A stretch of 64,000 nt of DNA from Isochrysis galbana (GCA_018136815.1 CM030943.1:2376555-2440554), one strand, 5' to 3'. Counted from the first letter of the stretch, positions 46,029 through 58,556 are shown. A program made the numbers and translations. The notes: generated by a model from the letters alone, not told the origin.

Positions 46029-47301
46029 GTGGCGTCAGCTGCCGGCGCCAATGTGGTTTCCCAACATGTGTGGCCACGCGCTTGTTCAGTGCTGCTAGAC
46101 AGTCTTCATGCAGCGACGGCGACTGGGCTTCAGCTCTCTGCGGTCCACCTGCTGAGCAAGGGAAGGAGGACCCCCAAAAGCGAGCACCATCTCGCCACGC
46201 CATCTTTCCGCTCCATATTGGCTTTATCACTTCGCGGTGTCGGCCGCATGCCCCAGCTAACAAGACTATCCCTTGCCTGTTGCCTGTTTTCAGATATTGT
46301 GGTCCGATCTCCTGTTTGATTTGCCTCTTTGTGCCGTGTGGATTCTGGATCGCCTTGTGCCCCATTGATGAGCGCATCCGACGTGTTGCGTAGCCGCAAG
46401 TCTATGCTCGATCGTCATCTCAAATCCAGCAGCTATCGGTGTGCTGCCACGGTGCCTGCTGGAACAGTACAGCGTCAGCGTTGGAGCAGTGTATCAAGAT
46501 TTGATGAATGATGCGGGCAAATGGCAGGTGCAAGATGGACAACGTGTTCGAGGCGGAGGGATGGTGGTGTGGTTGACGCTGCTTATGATTGTGCGTGTAG
46601 CTTTGCTCGTATGCAGCAGATGCACCGTGCTGTTGTGATGTGCGCACTGGCGGCTGCATTTAGCGGCGAGCAGGGATAGTGGATATGGTAATCTGCGCTT
46701 GGGCTTTGCGCTTGAGACTGGACAACTAAGTTTATACTTAGTTCGGCAAGGTGCATGGGGGAAAGGTCGCGTTCCGCCGAATATGGGACAGACTCGGCTG
46801 AGCCATCAAATGTCCATGGTTATTTTATAAGGATGACAAAGAAGCGCTGCACTGATGTCGGAGCGTGATTTTACCTTATACCATTTTAATTTGAAAATTC
46901 TTATTGCTTCTTGCTATAATAAAATAAAATAACAAATAACTTGATCTACTACTATAAAATGTAGTAACTATTATGAATTCCCCACGGACATTGGACATTG
47001 GCAAGCCAACTATTATAATGCACCATGGGCGACGGCCTCCTGCCTCCGCGATGCGCGATGTGTGAGAAGACGGCCTCCCGTGCTAAAGCTAAAGTCCAGA
47101 AATGAGCCCACCATATAAAAACCTTTTAATCTTCCTACCGCACTCGCGGCGAATGGAACCACTACCTTCTACACGTAGTACGTAGCATACTTTCTACACC
47201 CCCACTCCCCCGGCCCTTCTCCCCCCGCCATCAGGCGGCTCCCCCCGTACACTACTGGGGGATAGGGGTGAAGGGCTTATGTTGTATTGAGGCCTCCTGG
47301 C
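46029..47301. other. Intergenic with AT-rich island
   Basis: Several short frames, none with recognisable features. Positions 46820-47010 form an AT-rich island unusual here. The sequence ACTAAGTTTATACTTAGT at 46725-46742 has 7-bp inverted arms and shares 18 bp with 41773-41790. A C-rich stretch precedes the chromodomain gene. Confidence 0.5.
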
Positions 47302-48101
47302 ATGAATATGAATATTTCGGCATGGGTACGTGCCTTCGTCGTTGTATATCGTCTTCTATGTTCGTCTTGGTCACTCAAGGCGTGCAGATTCGGATTCTCC
47401 CTGGGCTCGAATCCTGGTCCGCCGATTTTTAGGGGCTTCCTCCTCACTAAGGGCGCGCGCTCTGACTACGTGCTTGCGGTGCAGCGACTCATGGTGCAGG
47501 AGTTCGGCATCAGCGCTAACGATCTCGCCGACGGCGACTCTGGACTGGATGGACGCGGCCTACGTAAGCGGCGAGTACAACGACGGCCAGGGCAACCGAA
47601 GGCGGCGAGGGGGCAGACGGCCGGCAAGCGCAAGCGAGAAGCCAGTATTGTCTCTGCCTTCGGCTACGAATGGTATGACGACGAGATCTTCGAATTCGAG
47701 TCCATTATCGGCCGAATGGTCGTTGGAGATGATGGTGCGGTTCCGAACCGCGAAGAGAAGGTGCGCCACGCACTCTCCTTGTCTCTCGTTCGCCAGCGTC
47801 ACCGCGCTGAGCTGGACTGCCTCGCCCCTCCTCGCAGTTTGATCCAGGAGAGGTTCTATACCTCATCCTATGGTCTGGCTTTCCACCAGAATGCGCCACG
47901 TGGCAGCGCGCGGAGGAGATCGCCGACGACGAGATGCCACAAAACCTCGAGGCAATCGACGAGTACGAGGCAGCACTTGAGGCGGAGTCGGAGCTCGAGG
48001 CGGAGGAGGCGACGTCGATTGAGATCGAGGCTGAGGTGGGAAGGGAAGGCAGCAGGCAGACTATGAATGGTCCTACTTTGCGTGCTGAGCAGGAGCCATG
48101 A
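47302..48101 (+). CDS. Chromodomain protein
   Basis: Exons 47302(start uncertain)-47760 and 47838-48101, phase 0 on both sides (donor GTGCGC, acceptor CTCGCAG). Splicing joins FEFESIIGRMVVGDDGAVPN and REEK to FDPGEVLYLILWSGFPPECA and TWQRAEEIADDEMPQN, a chromodomain with the aromatic positions (Phe/Tyr, Trp, Trp) of the methyl-lysine cage and its C-terminal helix. Upstream is a basic KRKR-containing segment; downstream a Glu-rich coil. By family it binds methylated histone tails in the nucleus. It could also be a domesticated piece of a chromovirus integrase, but no other retroelement part is nearby. The true start may be MVQEFGISAND (47491) or an upstream exon, as the first 45 residues overlap the tRNA-like stretch. 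Confidence 0.65.
47362..47428 (+). other. tRNA 3'-half-like sequence
   Basis: GGCTCGAATCCTGGTCCGCCG followed by a T run resembles a tRNA T-arm, acceptor strand and Pol III terminator, and differs by one base from the GGTTCGAATCC B box. A weak A-box-like TGGTCACTCAAGG lies about 30 bp upstream. No matching 5' acceptor strand was found, so a functional tRNA is unlikely; a tRNA pseudogene or SINE head fits better. Confidence 0.35.
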
Positions 48102-48121
48102 GGCTTAGGAGCCCACGGCCC

Positions 48122-48536
48122 GCCCGGCATCGGTTCGAAGTTGGGCTCTCCGGGCCTCCCTCGGCGACGGCTCAACGTTCAATGGGCTCGGCGGATGGGT
48201 GATTTCGACGAGGGTTCGGCGCGCGGCCTGCCCGATTGGCGTGACCATCCGGGTGGGCTATGCGTATTTGGTATCTGGTGGGGTCCCCCATCCGGATGGA
48301 TCGTCGAAAACGGGCACGCAGCGCGCCCGGCATCGGTTCGAAGTTGGGCTCTCCGGGCCTCCCTCGGCGACGGCTCAACGTTCAATGGGCTCGGCGGATG
48401 GGTGATTTCGACGAGGGTTCGGCGCGCGGCCTGCCCGATTGGCGTGACCATCCGGGTGGGCTATGCGTATTTGGTATCTGGTGGGGTCCCCCATCCGGAT
48501 GGATCGTCGAAAACGGGCACGCAGCGCGCCCGGCAT
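48122..48536. repeat. 203-bp tandem duplication
   Basis: Two head-to-tail copies of a 203-bp unit (CATCGG anchors at 48128, 48331 and 48534), then a partial third copy that leads into sequence shared with the kinase units. The first copy starts about 20 bp after the chromodomain stop codon. Confidence 0.9.
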
Positions 48537-48770
48537 CGGTTCGAAGTTGAGCTTTTCAAGCTTTTGCGATTTTAGCGTCTTTTGTCTGTTTTCGATTACG
48601 TTTTGTTGTGGGGGCCCAAGGGAGGGGTCCGGGTCCTAATGGGCCCCGGATATGTGCTAGTTGGGTGTATTGGGAACTTTCTCCCGAAAAAAATCCTCAA
48701 ATTTCCTCAATTCTGAGATGGTCATTTTTTCACCCCTAATAAAAAAACACTGTTTGACCGCCCTACAATC
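48537..48770. repeat. Diverged copy of a dispersed unit sequence
   Basis: Similar to 7500-7746, 15230-15480 and 23950-24205 inside the kinase units, including GTTGTGGGGGCCCAAGGG, GATGGTCATTTTTTCACCCC and GTTTGACCGCCCTA. Scattered substitutions distinguish it. The upstream GGATCGTCGAAAACGGG is shared as well. It is probably an old dispersed repeat. Confidence 0.75.
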
Positions 48771-49597
48771 GTGGAACGTTTGATGACATCAAGAGAAAGT
48801 AGGAGAAGAGGCGAGATACCCATCAACGAGACCTTGAGACTTGAAATAACTCACAGGCTAGAAGTAAAAGTCTGACCTCGTATGGAATACGACAGAATGG
48901 CGTCGCTTCTCCGTTCTCGAGTGTACTGGCCAGGGAGCAATTCCGGCGGCAGGCATTGCCATTCGTGGGCGCGGGAGGGGTTTGGTCGGAGAGGGGATGC
49001 AATGCTGCCGGGGCAGGTAGGGGGGGACCCTGCGGAATCCTTGAACACCCAGGGGAGGTGGGAAATAGTGGTTAAAATGAGTCAGTGACCGGGCTACAAT
49101 TTTGTTTACACCACAATAGATCACGCGAAAGGTGGACTGCGTAGCCGTAGCGGAACCGCCTATCCGGCCCGCGGCGGCCACGGCCCCGGCTGCGCTGAGC
49201 TTTCACGGGCAGTCGGAGACGTGGGGGTGGGACGGGGGCGTGGGAGTGCACGCGTGAGAATGAGTGGGTCCACAGCAGCATGCGCGGCGCCGAAAACATG
49301 AAAAAATCATCTTCCATCTTTTTCACCACGGATTGCATGAGGAGAGAGCCACATCAGATTCAGAGATCAGCCATAAAGCTTGTGCACGTAACCTCAGATC
49401 GGTGTCGTGTTGCACTAGCCAGCATGCTAGAGCGGATTCTGAAAGCATTTGAGAGCGCTTGCTAGATGTGGAAAAGCATGGCTAGACTGCGAGATCGACA
49501 AACGACGGCATTCTCTGCCTGGCCAAGTATGGTGAAGCTTAGCTTCTCGATATCGTGAAGCAAGGTCAGCTAGATTTCAATCTTTGCCTTAAACTGC
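48771..49597. other. Intergenic 3' of the threonyl-tRNA synthetase
   Basis: No supportable gene. The segment 49036-49094 resembles 33969-34034. A 61-residue plus-strand frame (49280-49465, MRGAENMKKSSSIFFTTD...) is not recognisable and is left uncalled. Confidence 0.5.
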
Positions 49598-51965
49598 TCA
49601 CTTTTTGTCCTTTTGCAACGCCCGGAATTCCTCGATGAGTGCATCCACGTTTTTGAGTCCGTGCACCTGCAAAGGGGGAACAAGGGATGGGATGGGACAA
49701 CCAATCAAGGGGCGGATGCCGATTCAAGCCGAATGCACCCTATGCTAAGTGGATTCCGGCGAGTAAGAATCTGCTCGTAGTAAGCGGACCAGAAGGCCGT
49801 TGCCAACTCAAGACGGCCTTTTACTGCCTTCACGACAATTCAGCCGAAACGAGGCATCGCTATGTGTGCTTAAAGGAACTTTGTTCACCTCGTTGTCACG
49901 AGTACGTACATTGACGCCGTTCTTTGCGGCCTCCTCTGCACCGACGACAAGAATAAAGTTGTATTGGGCGAGTTGCGCTTCGCGCACCTATACCACGCGA
50001 ATCAAAACGGGGTGGACAGGTGTGAGGGCTTTGCCGGGACAGGGCTCTTCAGGGTAGTAGTCAGAAGACGCACCATCTTGTTTAAGGTGCGCGCGGACAA
50101 GTCGACGTCGCAATAGAAGCCGGCGGCCTTGATCTTGCGCTGAACCTCCTTCGCGTACTCGGAGAAGGCAGCCGTTACGGGCACCACCTAAGGACGAGCG
50201 GAGACATGCGATCGAGTAGACATTCCAAATGTACACTTGCCTTCATGGCTTGCGGCTGAACAACTTCGTGGCGTGGAGCAGCATCGATGGCAAGAGTTTT
50301 TGCGCGGCGACTTTTGGTGGGTCTGACGGTAACGCACATCCTTCCCGGTAGGCATCTGGAAGGACGCACCTGGGCTTGCCTAGGCGAGAGGAAGAAAGGC
50401 CACTTGCCAGCAAAGTGCTCCGTGAGGATGGCAATCATTCGCTCGACGGAACCGAGGACAGCGCGGTGGATCATAACCGGGCGCTCAGATACGGCCTCAC
50501 CTAGCAGTGCATGAGTGCAACAATGGCGGCGGGAGAGATACGGCTAAGGTACGGGCTTAGGTTGACTAGGGTGGGGTGTGTCCAGGCCGTCGAGGAACGC
50601 TGGCTCGAGCGCAGGCGTCTCGCAGTTTGAGCGCTCACCTTCTCCTCCCTTTTGATACTTAAGGTCGAAGCGCTCCGGCTGGACGAAGTCGAGCTGCACC
50701 GTTGCGCATTGGTGCGGGCGCTTCAGAGCATCGAAAACCTGTCCGAACACATGGCAGACGTTAACCTCGACCATAACGAGCAGCGACGGCAACGTGCAAC
50801 TATGACCTTCGCGGGATGGCGCGTCCTGTATTGAGTTGTACCTGCACGTCGATCTTGGGGCCGTAGAAGGCGCCATCACCTGGATTGAGCGACCATGACT
50901 TGCCCACCTGCTCCAAGACAGGGAAGGAGCAGCATCGTGAGAAGTGCCCACGACGGCTGTGGCAAACGGGCGATTCAATGGCCGTTGGTATTCAGGTCTT
51001 GGTCTCTTCACCTTCGCCTTGAAGTCGTCGAGAGCCTCGGCCATGTAGCTCTCGGCCATTTCCCACACCTGCAGTCCAGGAGCAATCGTAGAGGTTCACG
51101 CAAGATGCAATACCTGAGAGAAGCGCAATTCCCGTCACGAACATCTTGATCGCAACGCGCGCACGGAACGGAGTGAGCGCCTGCCATTCCCGCGGCATTG
51201 CGGTCTTTTGGCCTCACCTCCGGGTCTCCCAATGCGCTTTCTGGACGAGTGGATAGCTTGAGCGCGAAATCCATTCCGAGCCATCTTTTTGGAAGGGCAA
51301 GAAAACGGAAGCGGTGAGTAGGAAACGCGAGCAGCCAGCCAAAGCCAAAGCGATGAAGAGAATGAAATGGTGCGTTTTTGCCGACCGATGGGAAGAAATG
51401 CAGCACGTGCTCAAGGCACGTAGTAAGGGTTGGGGGCCTCACCCATAGACAGTGGCAATCATGTCAAGAACAGACGCAACTTCAGCCTTGATCTGACTCG
51501 GCATGCAGAAGATGTGGGCATCGTCCTGCAAAACAGAATCACGGAATGTCATGGTGAATGCAGTCAGAATCGGCGCGACAAAAGCGAGAAGTAGCCCCCA
51601 CCTGCTGGAATCTGCGGACACGCGTGAGGCCGGTCAGAGCCCCGGAGAGCTCATTCCTGTGAAGCACGCCGAAATCAGCAAGGCGAAGTGGAAGCTCACG
51701 GTACGAGCGGACGCGGTGTTTGAACATGATGCAATGACCTGAGAATGGTGCGATGCGTTTTGTACGTGTCACGTCGAGCCACCAAAAAGCACCTGGCCTA
51801 GAAGAGCAATGCGCGTCAGCCATTGCGTCAAAAGTGGAACTCACCAGGGCAATTCATAGGCTTGAGCCCGAATTCTTGCCCTTCGATATCGAGTAAGAAC
51901 ATGTTTTCCTTGTACTTGGCGGCGTGGCCAGAAGTATGCCACAGTGCAAGATTGTACATGTTGGG
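49598..51965 (-). CDS. Threonyl-tRNA synthetase, C-terminal two thirds (5' part lost in gap)
   Basis: Eleven exons on the minus strand: 51965-51845, 51738-51602, 51525-51443, 51284-51218, 51068-51012, 50907-50842, 50738-50639, 50500-50370, 50187-50074, 49987-49889, 49666-49598. The sum is 1044 nt with every phase agreeing, giving 347 residues plus stop. Class II core: [32 protein letters not shown], motif 2 ([26 protein letters not shown]), [23 protein letters not shown], and motif 3 ([16 protein letters not shown]). The zinc ligands of the family (Cys of NCPGH, His of DDAH, His of IHRA) are visible. The last three exons form the anticodon-binding domain ([29 protein letters not shown]). It ligates threonine to tRNA-Thr. 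TGS and editing domains are absent because the gap begins at 51966. Confidence 0.93.
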
Positions 51966-52065
51966 NNNNNNNNNNNNNNNNNNNNNNNNNNNNNNNNNNN
52001 NNNNNNNNNNNNNNNNNNNNNNNNNNNNNNNNNNNNNNNNNNNNNNNNNNNNNNNNNNNNNNNNN
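51966..52065. other. Assembly gap (100 N)
   Basis: It cuts the threonyl-tRNA synthetase inside its catalytic core and is followed at once by unit B in inverted orientation. Confidence 0.99.
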
Positions 52066-55000
52066 TAGGCTGGTGATGCCATGTCTTGCCAAGACCATCT
52101 TGATCTTGAACGCATCCTTCCAGTTCGTGATCCGAGCCAGATCATCGGCGCTTAAGATCAGCGATGGGAGAGGGGTTTGTGCCGATACAATCGTATCGGT
52201 GTCTGGACAGTCGCGGCTGCCAATGCACGGCCTCCTCGGCGTGGTGCACTCGCGACTCGTGCCTGGTGCTCCGCTAGGAGCGTTTCAGCGATCTGCCTTA
52301 AATCGGCGCTCTTGTCAAATGCGAAGTCTACGTGAGGAAGCGCGGCGAGTTGTCGATTGCGCCACTCACCCTCGGCGGTGAGAATGCATACGATGCCCCG
52401 GAAGCCTTCCTCTCGGAGCTCACGGGCAAGATCAGACCCTTTGACGAACACACCCTCGTCCTCAAGGTCGATGTTCTCATCGAGCACGGCGACATCTGCC
52501 GGTGATTGCTTGGCCGCCTCGAGAGAACTGCCATCGAGGCCAAGCGCACCAAGGGCAAGGGGTGAGGCAGGTGATGGCAAGACTATGCTTTACAGCAGCT
52601 TGGATAGCGTGCCAAACTTCACCTCACGTGACTCTATTGGGCGAGCGCTTAATCTGAGCATGCGAGGTATACTTTCGGCTTCTGGGAGGTACGGCGGGCA
52701 ACCGCGCACATGGTCTTTCGGCCCATGACGACGTCCACATAGGCGTGCACTTCAGCCAAAGAGGCACCAATGCTTCCGCTGCGCTGGCCGTCCGCCCGCA
52801 TGCATACGCGAAAAAGGAAGTTCTGATGTGTTCGCGAGCGACAAGAGGGTTGCTGAGTGACTGAGTGAATTACTACCAGCAAAGCAAAATGGTCCGTACA
52901 CGCCGATACCCGTGGACAAGAAAGCTCACCTGCATGCGTCGCAGCGTGGGTGAGTCGTCGATGCCGATGCCACGAGAGACGACTCATTCGACGAAGTAGG
53001 CATAAGACTTTTGCTACTCGACGTTCAATGTGGCCATTGGCAGAGTAGAGAGCGTGGTGACCCTACTCCTGGAGATTGCTCAGATTTGGTGGAGGACGTC
53101 GCATCGATAGGACGAACCGCAACATTCGACCCAGAGGGCTTCGGCCGATGACCTTGGGGCTGCACTAGGGGCTGCAACATGAGTCGACGCTCTCTCCGCA
53201 CGATTCCGCTGGGAAGTACAAATAGACGGTGGTGTGCTGCTCGTTGGCTTCAATCCGCGCTTGACCTCCGACTGCTTTTGTTGCTAGCCTGACCGATGAT
53301 AGTCGAGACGTTGCTGCCGGTAGGAGGGCAAGGAGGGTGGCGCTATGGAGCTCAGCATCTCTTCCTACAGTCTCAGGCCATCAAAGCGTGTGAGATCGGG
53401 TCGGTTAAGTGCCCTCACCTCTGAGATTTGCGGCCACGGCTGCGATGGAATATTCTTCTTGAAGCCTTCTCGACACTCGTTGCACTCTCGAGGCGACAAG
53501 TGCGGCGAACAGGCAGATTGGAGTTGCGTACCGAGATGTGCAGCCACTCTTTCCCAGCGTCGTCTGCAACGCGGGGCGAAGGGTGATCGAGCATGTCGGC
53601 GTTGCGCAAAGAAGCGCGCTGATTTTCAGGTGTATTGAGAGGTATGAATGCACTTACTAGTGGGACGTTGCGCAGGCGAGCTGTGGTCTTACCTTGAACG
53701 AGCTTAGCCTCAGCACTGATATGCTTCTGTGACGGAGAATATTTGGCCGCGTTTGTTGATACCTCGTTGAGGAGCAGTCGCATGATCAACGTGTCGACCA
53801 TCACCCTCTGCTCGAAGGTGTCGATCTTGGTGTGAGGACAAGTGCTGCACGTAGCTCGCCGTGCATGTGCGCTTCTCTCAGCTCTGATTTGTACGTGCCG
53901 TCTTCGAGCTGCACGAAGACCTCGCGCTTGTAGCACCTACAACGAATGATGAATGGGCGGGTGTGCAACTTGATTTGCTTGCCGATTGCCAAGGGCATTG
54001 CAACTTCGTTGAGCTCCGTGAAGACGGCAGTCGGTCCTGCAGGGTTTTTTTTTCGCAACACCATTTGTGATGCCCTCGTTCGACCCAAGGAGCCACCTCA
54101 CCATTCTGAAGTCTGTGTGAGCATCTCGAGAACTTGTTCTTGGAGATGATTTCGTGAATCGGTTGCATGGGCATCATTCTGGTTGGTCGCTTTGTCTTGA
54201 TGGCGTATCGACTCTTTGAGAAGTGCGCCTGCCGCACCGCACTGCCTTTGATGAGATGAAGCAACCGAGAGTCAGCGCGCTGAAGCGCAGTCTTGTGCCC
54301 GGCCATCTTGGCGAGAGCGTGCGCATCGGCGGTGAATGCGGAGCCGCACAGAAGCCGAGGGTGTTGCCCATGAGCAGAGCACTGATGGCATTCTCGGCGC
54401 GAGGAAGACGGCCTGGAGGAATGGAACCACCGAACTGAGCACGAGCATCGTGAATCTCGTGGAGACGGGCAAGCCCCGAGCGGCCATGAAGAGCTGCAAC
54501 ATGACAGCACAGTGGGAGAGAGCTCCATCTGCGAACGTGAGAGTCCCGGTCGAAGGTATCGAAAGCTTGAGCAGCTCCGACGCTACGAGAGTGATCGTGG
54601 CTGACACGTGCGGCCGAGCGATGAGGCGATGCAGCAGCAAAGAGGTCACGGGCCGACCCAAAGACTGGGTCCATGCCAGGGCACACAGTGCAACCACGGG
54701 CAGCAGAAGCAGCTGGAGGAAGCCGATGGCCGAGAGGCTGCAGAGCAAGATGAGCGCCATTGTTAAGCCTGTGACGTGGCCGGCGATCATCCTCGGGCGA
54801 TCATGGGTGCTTTCCAAGTGATGTGTGTATATGTACGTGAGCGCAGCCTGCCACCATGAGGATACGGTTGTGGATACGACTTGAACGAGTGGAAGAGCAC
54901 GACTGGGAGACGGGTCCATTTCGTCCAGCCAGCCTTGAATCGACCTGAAGAGGGACGACGCAAGGGCAAAACAGGATTCATTGACCCGTAGCTGACAGCG

Positions 55001-55881
55001 TCAGGGTACATGTTGCGAGTTGCCACGACGATTGCGCTCGTGGCGTGGCCGAGCTGCGTGTTTGAAGCGTTGGTCGGTTCAACGAGCGGATTCCCGCCGG
55101 ATGAAAGAGGATCACAACCACCACACTGAGGCAAAACCCATCCCACTCCCCGCAGAGCTGTCGGCAACGTGGCCCGATGGCTGGTTCGTGAGTGTTTGTG
55201 TTTTGTGGGCGCTTTCCGGCTGCGATCGCTGGCCGCAGCGGGGGAGAGGAGAAGCGCGGTGAGAGGTGGCGAGGAGGACAGCGGGAGCGAAAGGCGCGCG
55301 CGGGGGGGGGGGGGGGGGGGGCGCACAGCGAGTGACGCGGCCGAGAGCGGTGGCAGGGGACGAGAGGGAGGATCTGCCCAACTCGCCGATGGTGCTGCTC
55401 GCACGCCCCGCCCCCCACGAGGATTCCTTCTTCTCTCGGCTCTGTGGTTTGTCCCTACTCTCCACTCTCTGTCACAGGTGCCGGCTCGCTCTCCTGCCCC
55501 CCCCTCCCCCACACCCTCTTCCCCACGCCCCAACACGCACCCCCGCCCACCCCACCCACCCACCCACACACATCCAAAGTCTTCAAAAACATAGGTGGAA
55601 CAAGCCTCCTCCCCGCGTCAGCCCTCCTCTCCCGGCCCCCTCCCTTCCTTCCTCCGGCTTCGAGAGAAGAGAGAGAGAGCCCAAACGTTGAAGAATGGAT
55701 TCTCTCCTCAACGGACGGCGTGCCGTGTCTCGGAGGTCCGGCGATCGGTCGGTGGTCCCAACACACAAACGGTTTCGTCTCGACGGCGAGGCCTCGTCGC
55801 TCGGCGATCGAGTCCTCTCCCAACGATATGATATGGGGGGAGGGGGTCCATCCATTGCGGAGGGGGAAGAGTTACTGCCGA
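52066..55881 (-). repeat. Inverted unit B (partial, frame-damaged)
   Basis: Contains only the upstream region (55881-54945) and the kinase gene. It stops at the gap 3' of the receiver exon. Many single-base deletions relative to unit A are concentrated between about 52900 and 54400. Confidence 0.8.
52158..54944 (-). pseudogene. Hybrid histidine kinase, frame-broken copy (unit B)
   Basis: Minus-strand copy. The membrane exon is open at its start (54919) but loses frame near 54370, and further 1-nt deletions or insertions fall near 53550, 53170 and 53025. The last receiver exon is present but ends differently near 52170-52200, with deletions of 1-2 bases. Only 92 bases separate its 3' end from the gap. 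Confidence 0.7.
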
Positions 55882-55889
55882 CCTCTTGC

Positions 55890-56358
55890 CAGTGATGGTG
55901 CATCAGTACTGATATCAGTTTTTTACATCAGTATCAGCTCACCTCGAACTGATAACTGATATCAGTTGTCAGTTGTCAGCAGCTTGGAGCTGGGAGAAAA
56001 CAAAACACCCAGTCCCCTTTACTTTCTACATCCAAAAAAAGTGAAAAAAAAATTTTTTTTGTGAGGTCGGATGGACGTCGTACTGGTCTCCAGCGGGAGT
56101 CGAACAGGTCTGCTGCGGTGCACATCGTCCGCGTACTGTCATCTGAGCCGCGTGTCGCCCAAATATTCCTTCTGGGAGGGCGTTTTGTTATATTTATATC
56201 TGCAGCAAATACACAAGCCACTGATATCAGCTGATAATCTGCTCGCTCAGGGCCTTGGAGGTGATAACAGCTGATAAGGTCCATCAGCTTATATCAGCTA
56301 TGATATCAGTGTCAGCCTCGAAGTTGGTGTCAGCTGATGAACTGATGCACCATCACTG
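55890..56358. mobile_element. hAT-type MITE (unit A)
   Basis: Reverse-complement copy, 469 bp, with CCTCTTGC duplications at 55882-55889 and 56359-56366. Confidence 0.88.
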
Positions 56359-57130
56359 CCTCTTGCGGGGGGGGGGGGGGGAGGGGGTGGAACCGCCGAG
56401 ACAGGAGTGGCAAAGTTCATGGGAGGTGGGTTCGTCTCATCGCCCCCCGAGAAAGTTTCCCTGCGTTCCCCGTGGACGAGGGCCCCAGTCCTAGAAGCGA
56501 ACCACCTCCACGAACTTCCCACTCCCGTGTCGGCGGTTTCAACTACCCCCCCCCCCCCCTTCAACAAAAGGGCGGCAGTAACTCCTACCCTCGGCACCCC
56601 CCCAGCAGCCAGCAGATACAGATCTACAGATGTAGTTTATCCTATCGCCTTCCCGCACCTGTCCCCCCCACCCGCCCGCCGGCACGCCGGGTGCTGTTCT
56701 TTCCCCCCCCCCTGTCCCGCGCTGTCCCCCACCCCCCACCGGCCCACCCGTCCGCCGGGAACTCTCTCTATGTCGTATTTATTGGTTGGCGGTTGGTTGG
56801 TTGAGTCGACCGTTGCCAACGAGGTGTCTCGAAGCTTCGCGCTCGCTCGACAAGCGACAAGGACGTTCTTCCAAGTCCAAGATTGTTTGCCTCCATTTGG
56901 TACCAGCTCCATCCACTCGGCTTGGGAGGGGTGCACGCCTTGCTTGCTTGCTCTCATGGTCATAGCGGCTTCTTAAGGTACCTGGCCTCTGGAGGCCAAG
57001 GACCGCCGCCAGCGGCAGGTGCGACGGGTGGCGCTCCGGTCGGCCTGCCCGCTCCGAGTCTCTACGACCCTACGTGGCCATGCTGTACGGCCATGAGGAG
57101 TTCCCTCTGGAACCCTGCCTCGCTGCGCTC

Positions 57131-57436
57131 CTAGCGGGCGGCCTTCCGCCCACGAGCGCGGCGACAGTGGCGCCCCAAGGGTGTCTGTATGTGGTGCACG
57201 TAGCACGTAGAGCGTGAGGATGGCTCGCACTTCACTGAACACTTCTTGCCATGGCAAGAACAGGTGCACTCCACGGACGTTGCGGCACAAGGACACCCAC
57301 GCACACATCGGGATTGCACACCCCACTTGCGGGCACCTGGCGAACCCTTCGTCTTGTGTGTGGACGACGCCCCCCCCCCGGGCGCGCGGCGTTCGTCTTC
57401 GCTCGTACCGTCTGCGGCCTTGTAGGTGTAATCCAT
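57131..57436 (-). CDS. Small Cys-rich basic protein (unit A)
   Basis: Minus-strand copy identical in frame to units 1 and 2, with a run of 10 C matching their 10 G. Confidence 0.4.
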   Translation of the reverse strand: MDYTYKAADGTSEDERRAPGGGASSTHKTKGSPGARKWGVQSRCVRGCPCAATSVECTCSCHGKKCSVKCEPSSRSTCYVHHIQTPLGRHCRRARGRKAAR

Positions 57437-57983
57437 ATGCGCACGTCCCTTCTCTGCCTTGCGCTCGGCGGCCGTCGCCTTCCGCCTCAGTGCACGCTTG
57501 CGCTTGTTTGTACTCCACAGTTCGCCTGCGTATGCTCTGTTGCGCCCGGCGGGACTCCAACTCGCGCCAATGTAGGGCGGTCAAACAGGGTTTTTTTATT
57601 AGGGGTGAAAAAATGACCATCTCACAGTTAAGGAAATTTCAGGATTTTTTTTGGTAGAAAGTTCCCAATACACCCAACTGACACATATCCGGGCCCCATT
57701 GGGACCCAGACCTCCCCCTTGGGCCCCCACAACAAAACGTAAGCAAATATTGACGAAAGACGCTAAAGCTAAAGTCGGAAAGGGCTTAAAGAGCTCAACT
57801 TCAAATCGAGACCGGGCGCGGTGCATGCCCGTTTTCGACGATCCACCTGGATGGGGGCTGGCGAAACTGGCGGCGCTGTACCCATCGCAGCCGGCCAGCG
57901 AGGGGAAGGGCGCGGTACACGCGCGCAAGGAGGGCAAGCGTACCACTGCGGGAGGAGGTTCGCGCTGCGGCGTGAGCAAGACG

Positions 57984-58113
<130 letters not shown>

Positions 58114-58480
58114 CCCCTCCCCCTTCCCCAGTTCCCTCGTTAGCGGAGAAGCTGGTTCCGGGGAGGCCGCGCGCGCTGCTTCGGCCAGGAGTTGGAGAGA
58201 AGGGGCGGGAGACTGTGGCTCGTCCTTTGCTTTCGGTGTTAGCTTTGGTTATTCTCCCTTAAATAATTTAGATTCCTTTTTTGGTAACTGCTGTGATTCC
58301 TACCCAGAGATTTAGCTGCTTTAGGTGATGTGTCGTAGGTCTAGCCCCCTTGCCGCTTGCAAGAGGTCCTCCGTCGTTCCTATGTTGAAATCCTTGTCCA
58401 CCGTGTACAGCGGGCTTATCATTCTCTTAATGTGTTTGTTGCTCGGGGCGTGTAACCCCATATTCTCCCGTTGTTTTTTT

Positions 58481-58556
58481 CCCATTTCCGAGCAACTCCG
58501 AGCAACTTTTACGAGCAACTTTGGGGGTCTGAGCGAGCAACTCTTGCCTGGCCCTA
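58481..58556 (-). mobile_element. 5' end of hAT-type element (unit A)
   Basis: Minus-strand counterpart of the truncated end in units 1 and 2, with the same breakpoint. Confidence 0.7.

Noticed and set aside
47320-47428. Functional tRNA gene
   Set aside because: The T-arm/acceptor half fits, but no 5' acceptor strand pairs with it and the D-arm is poor.
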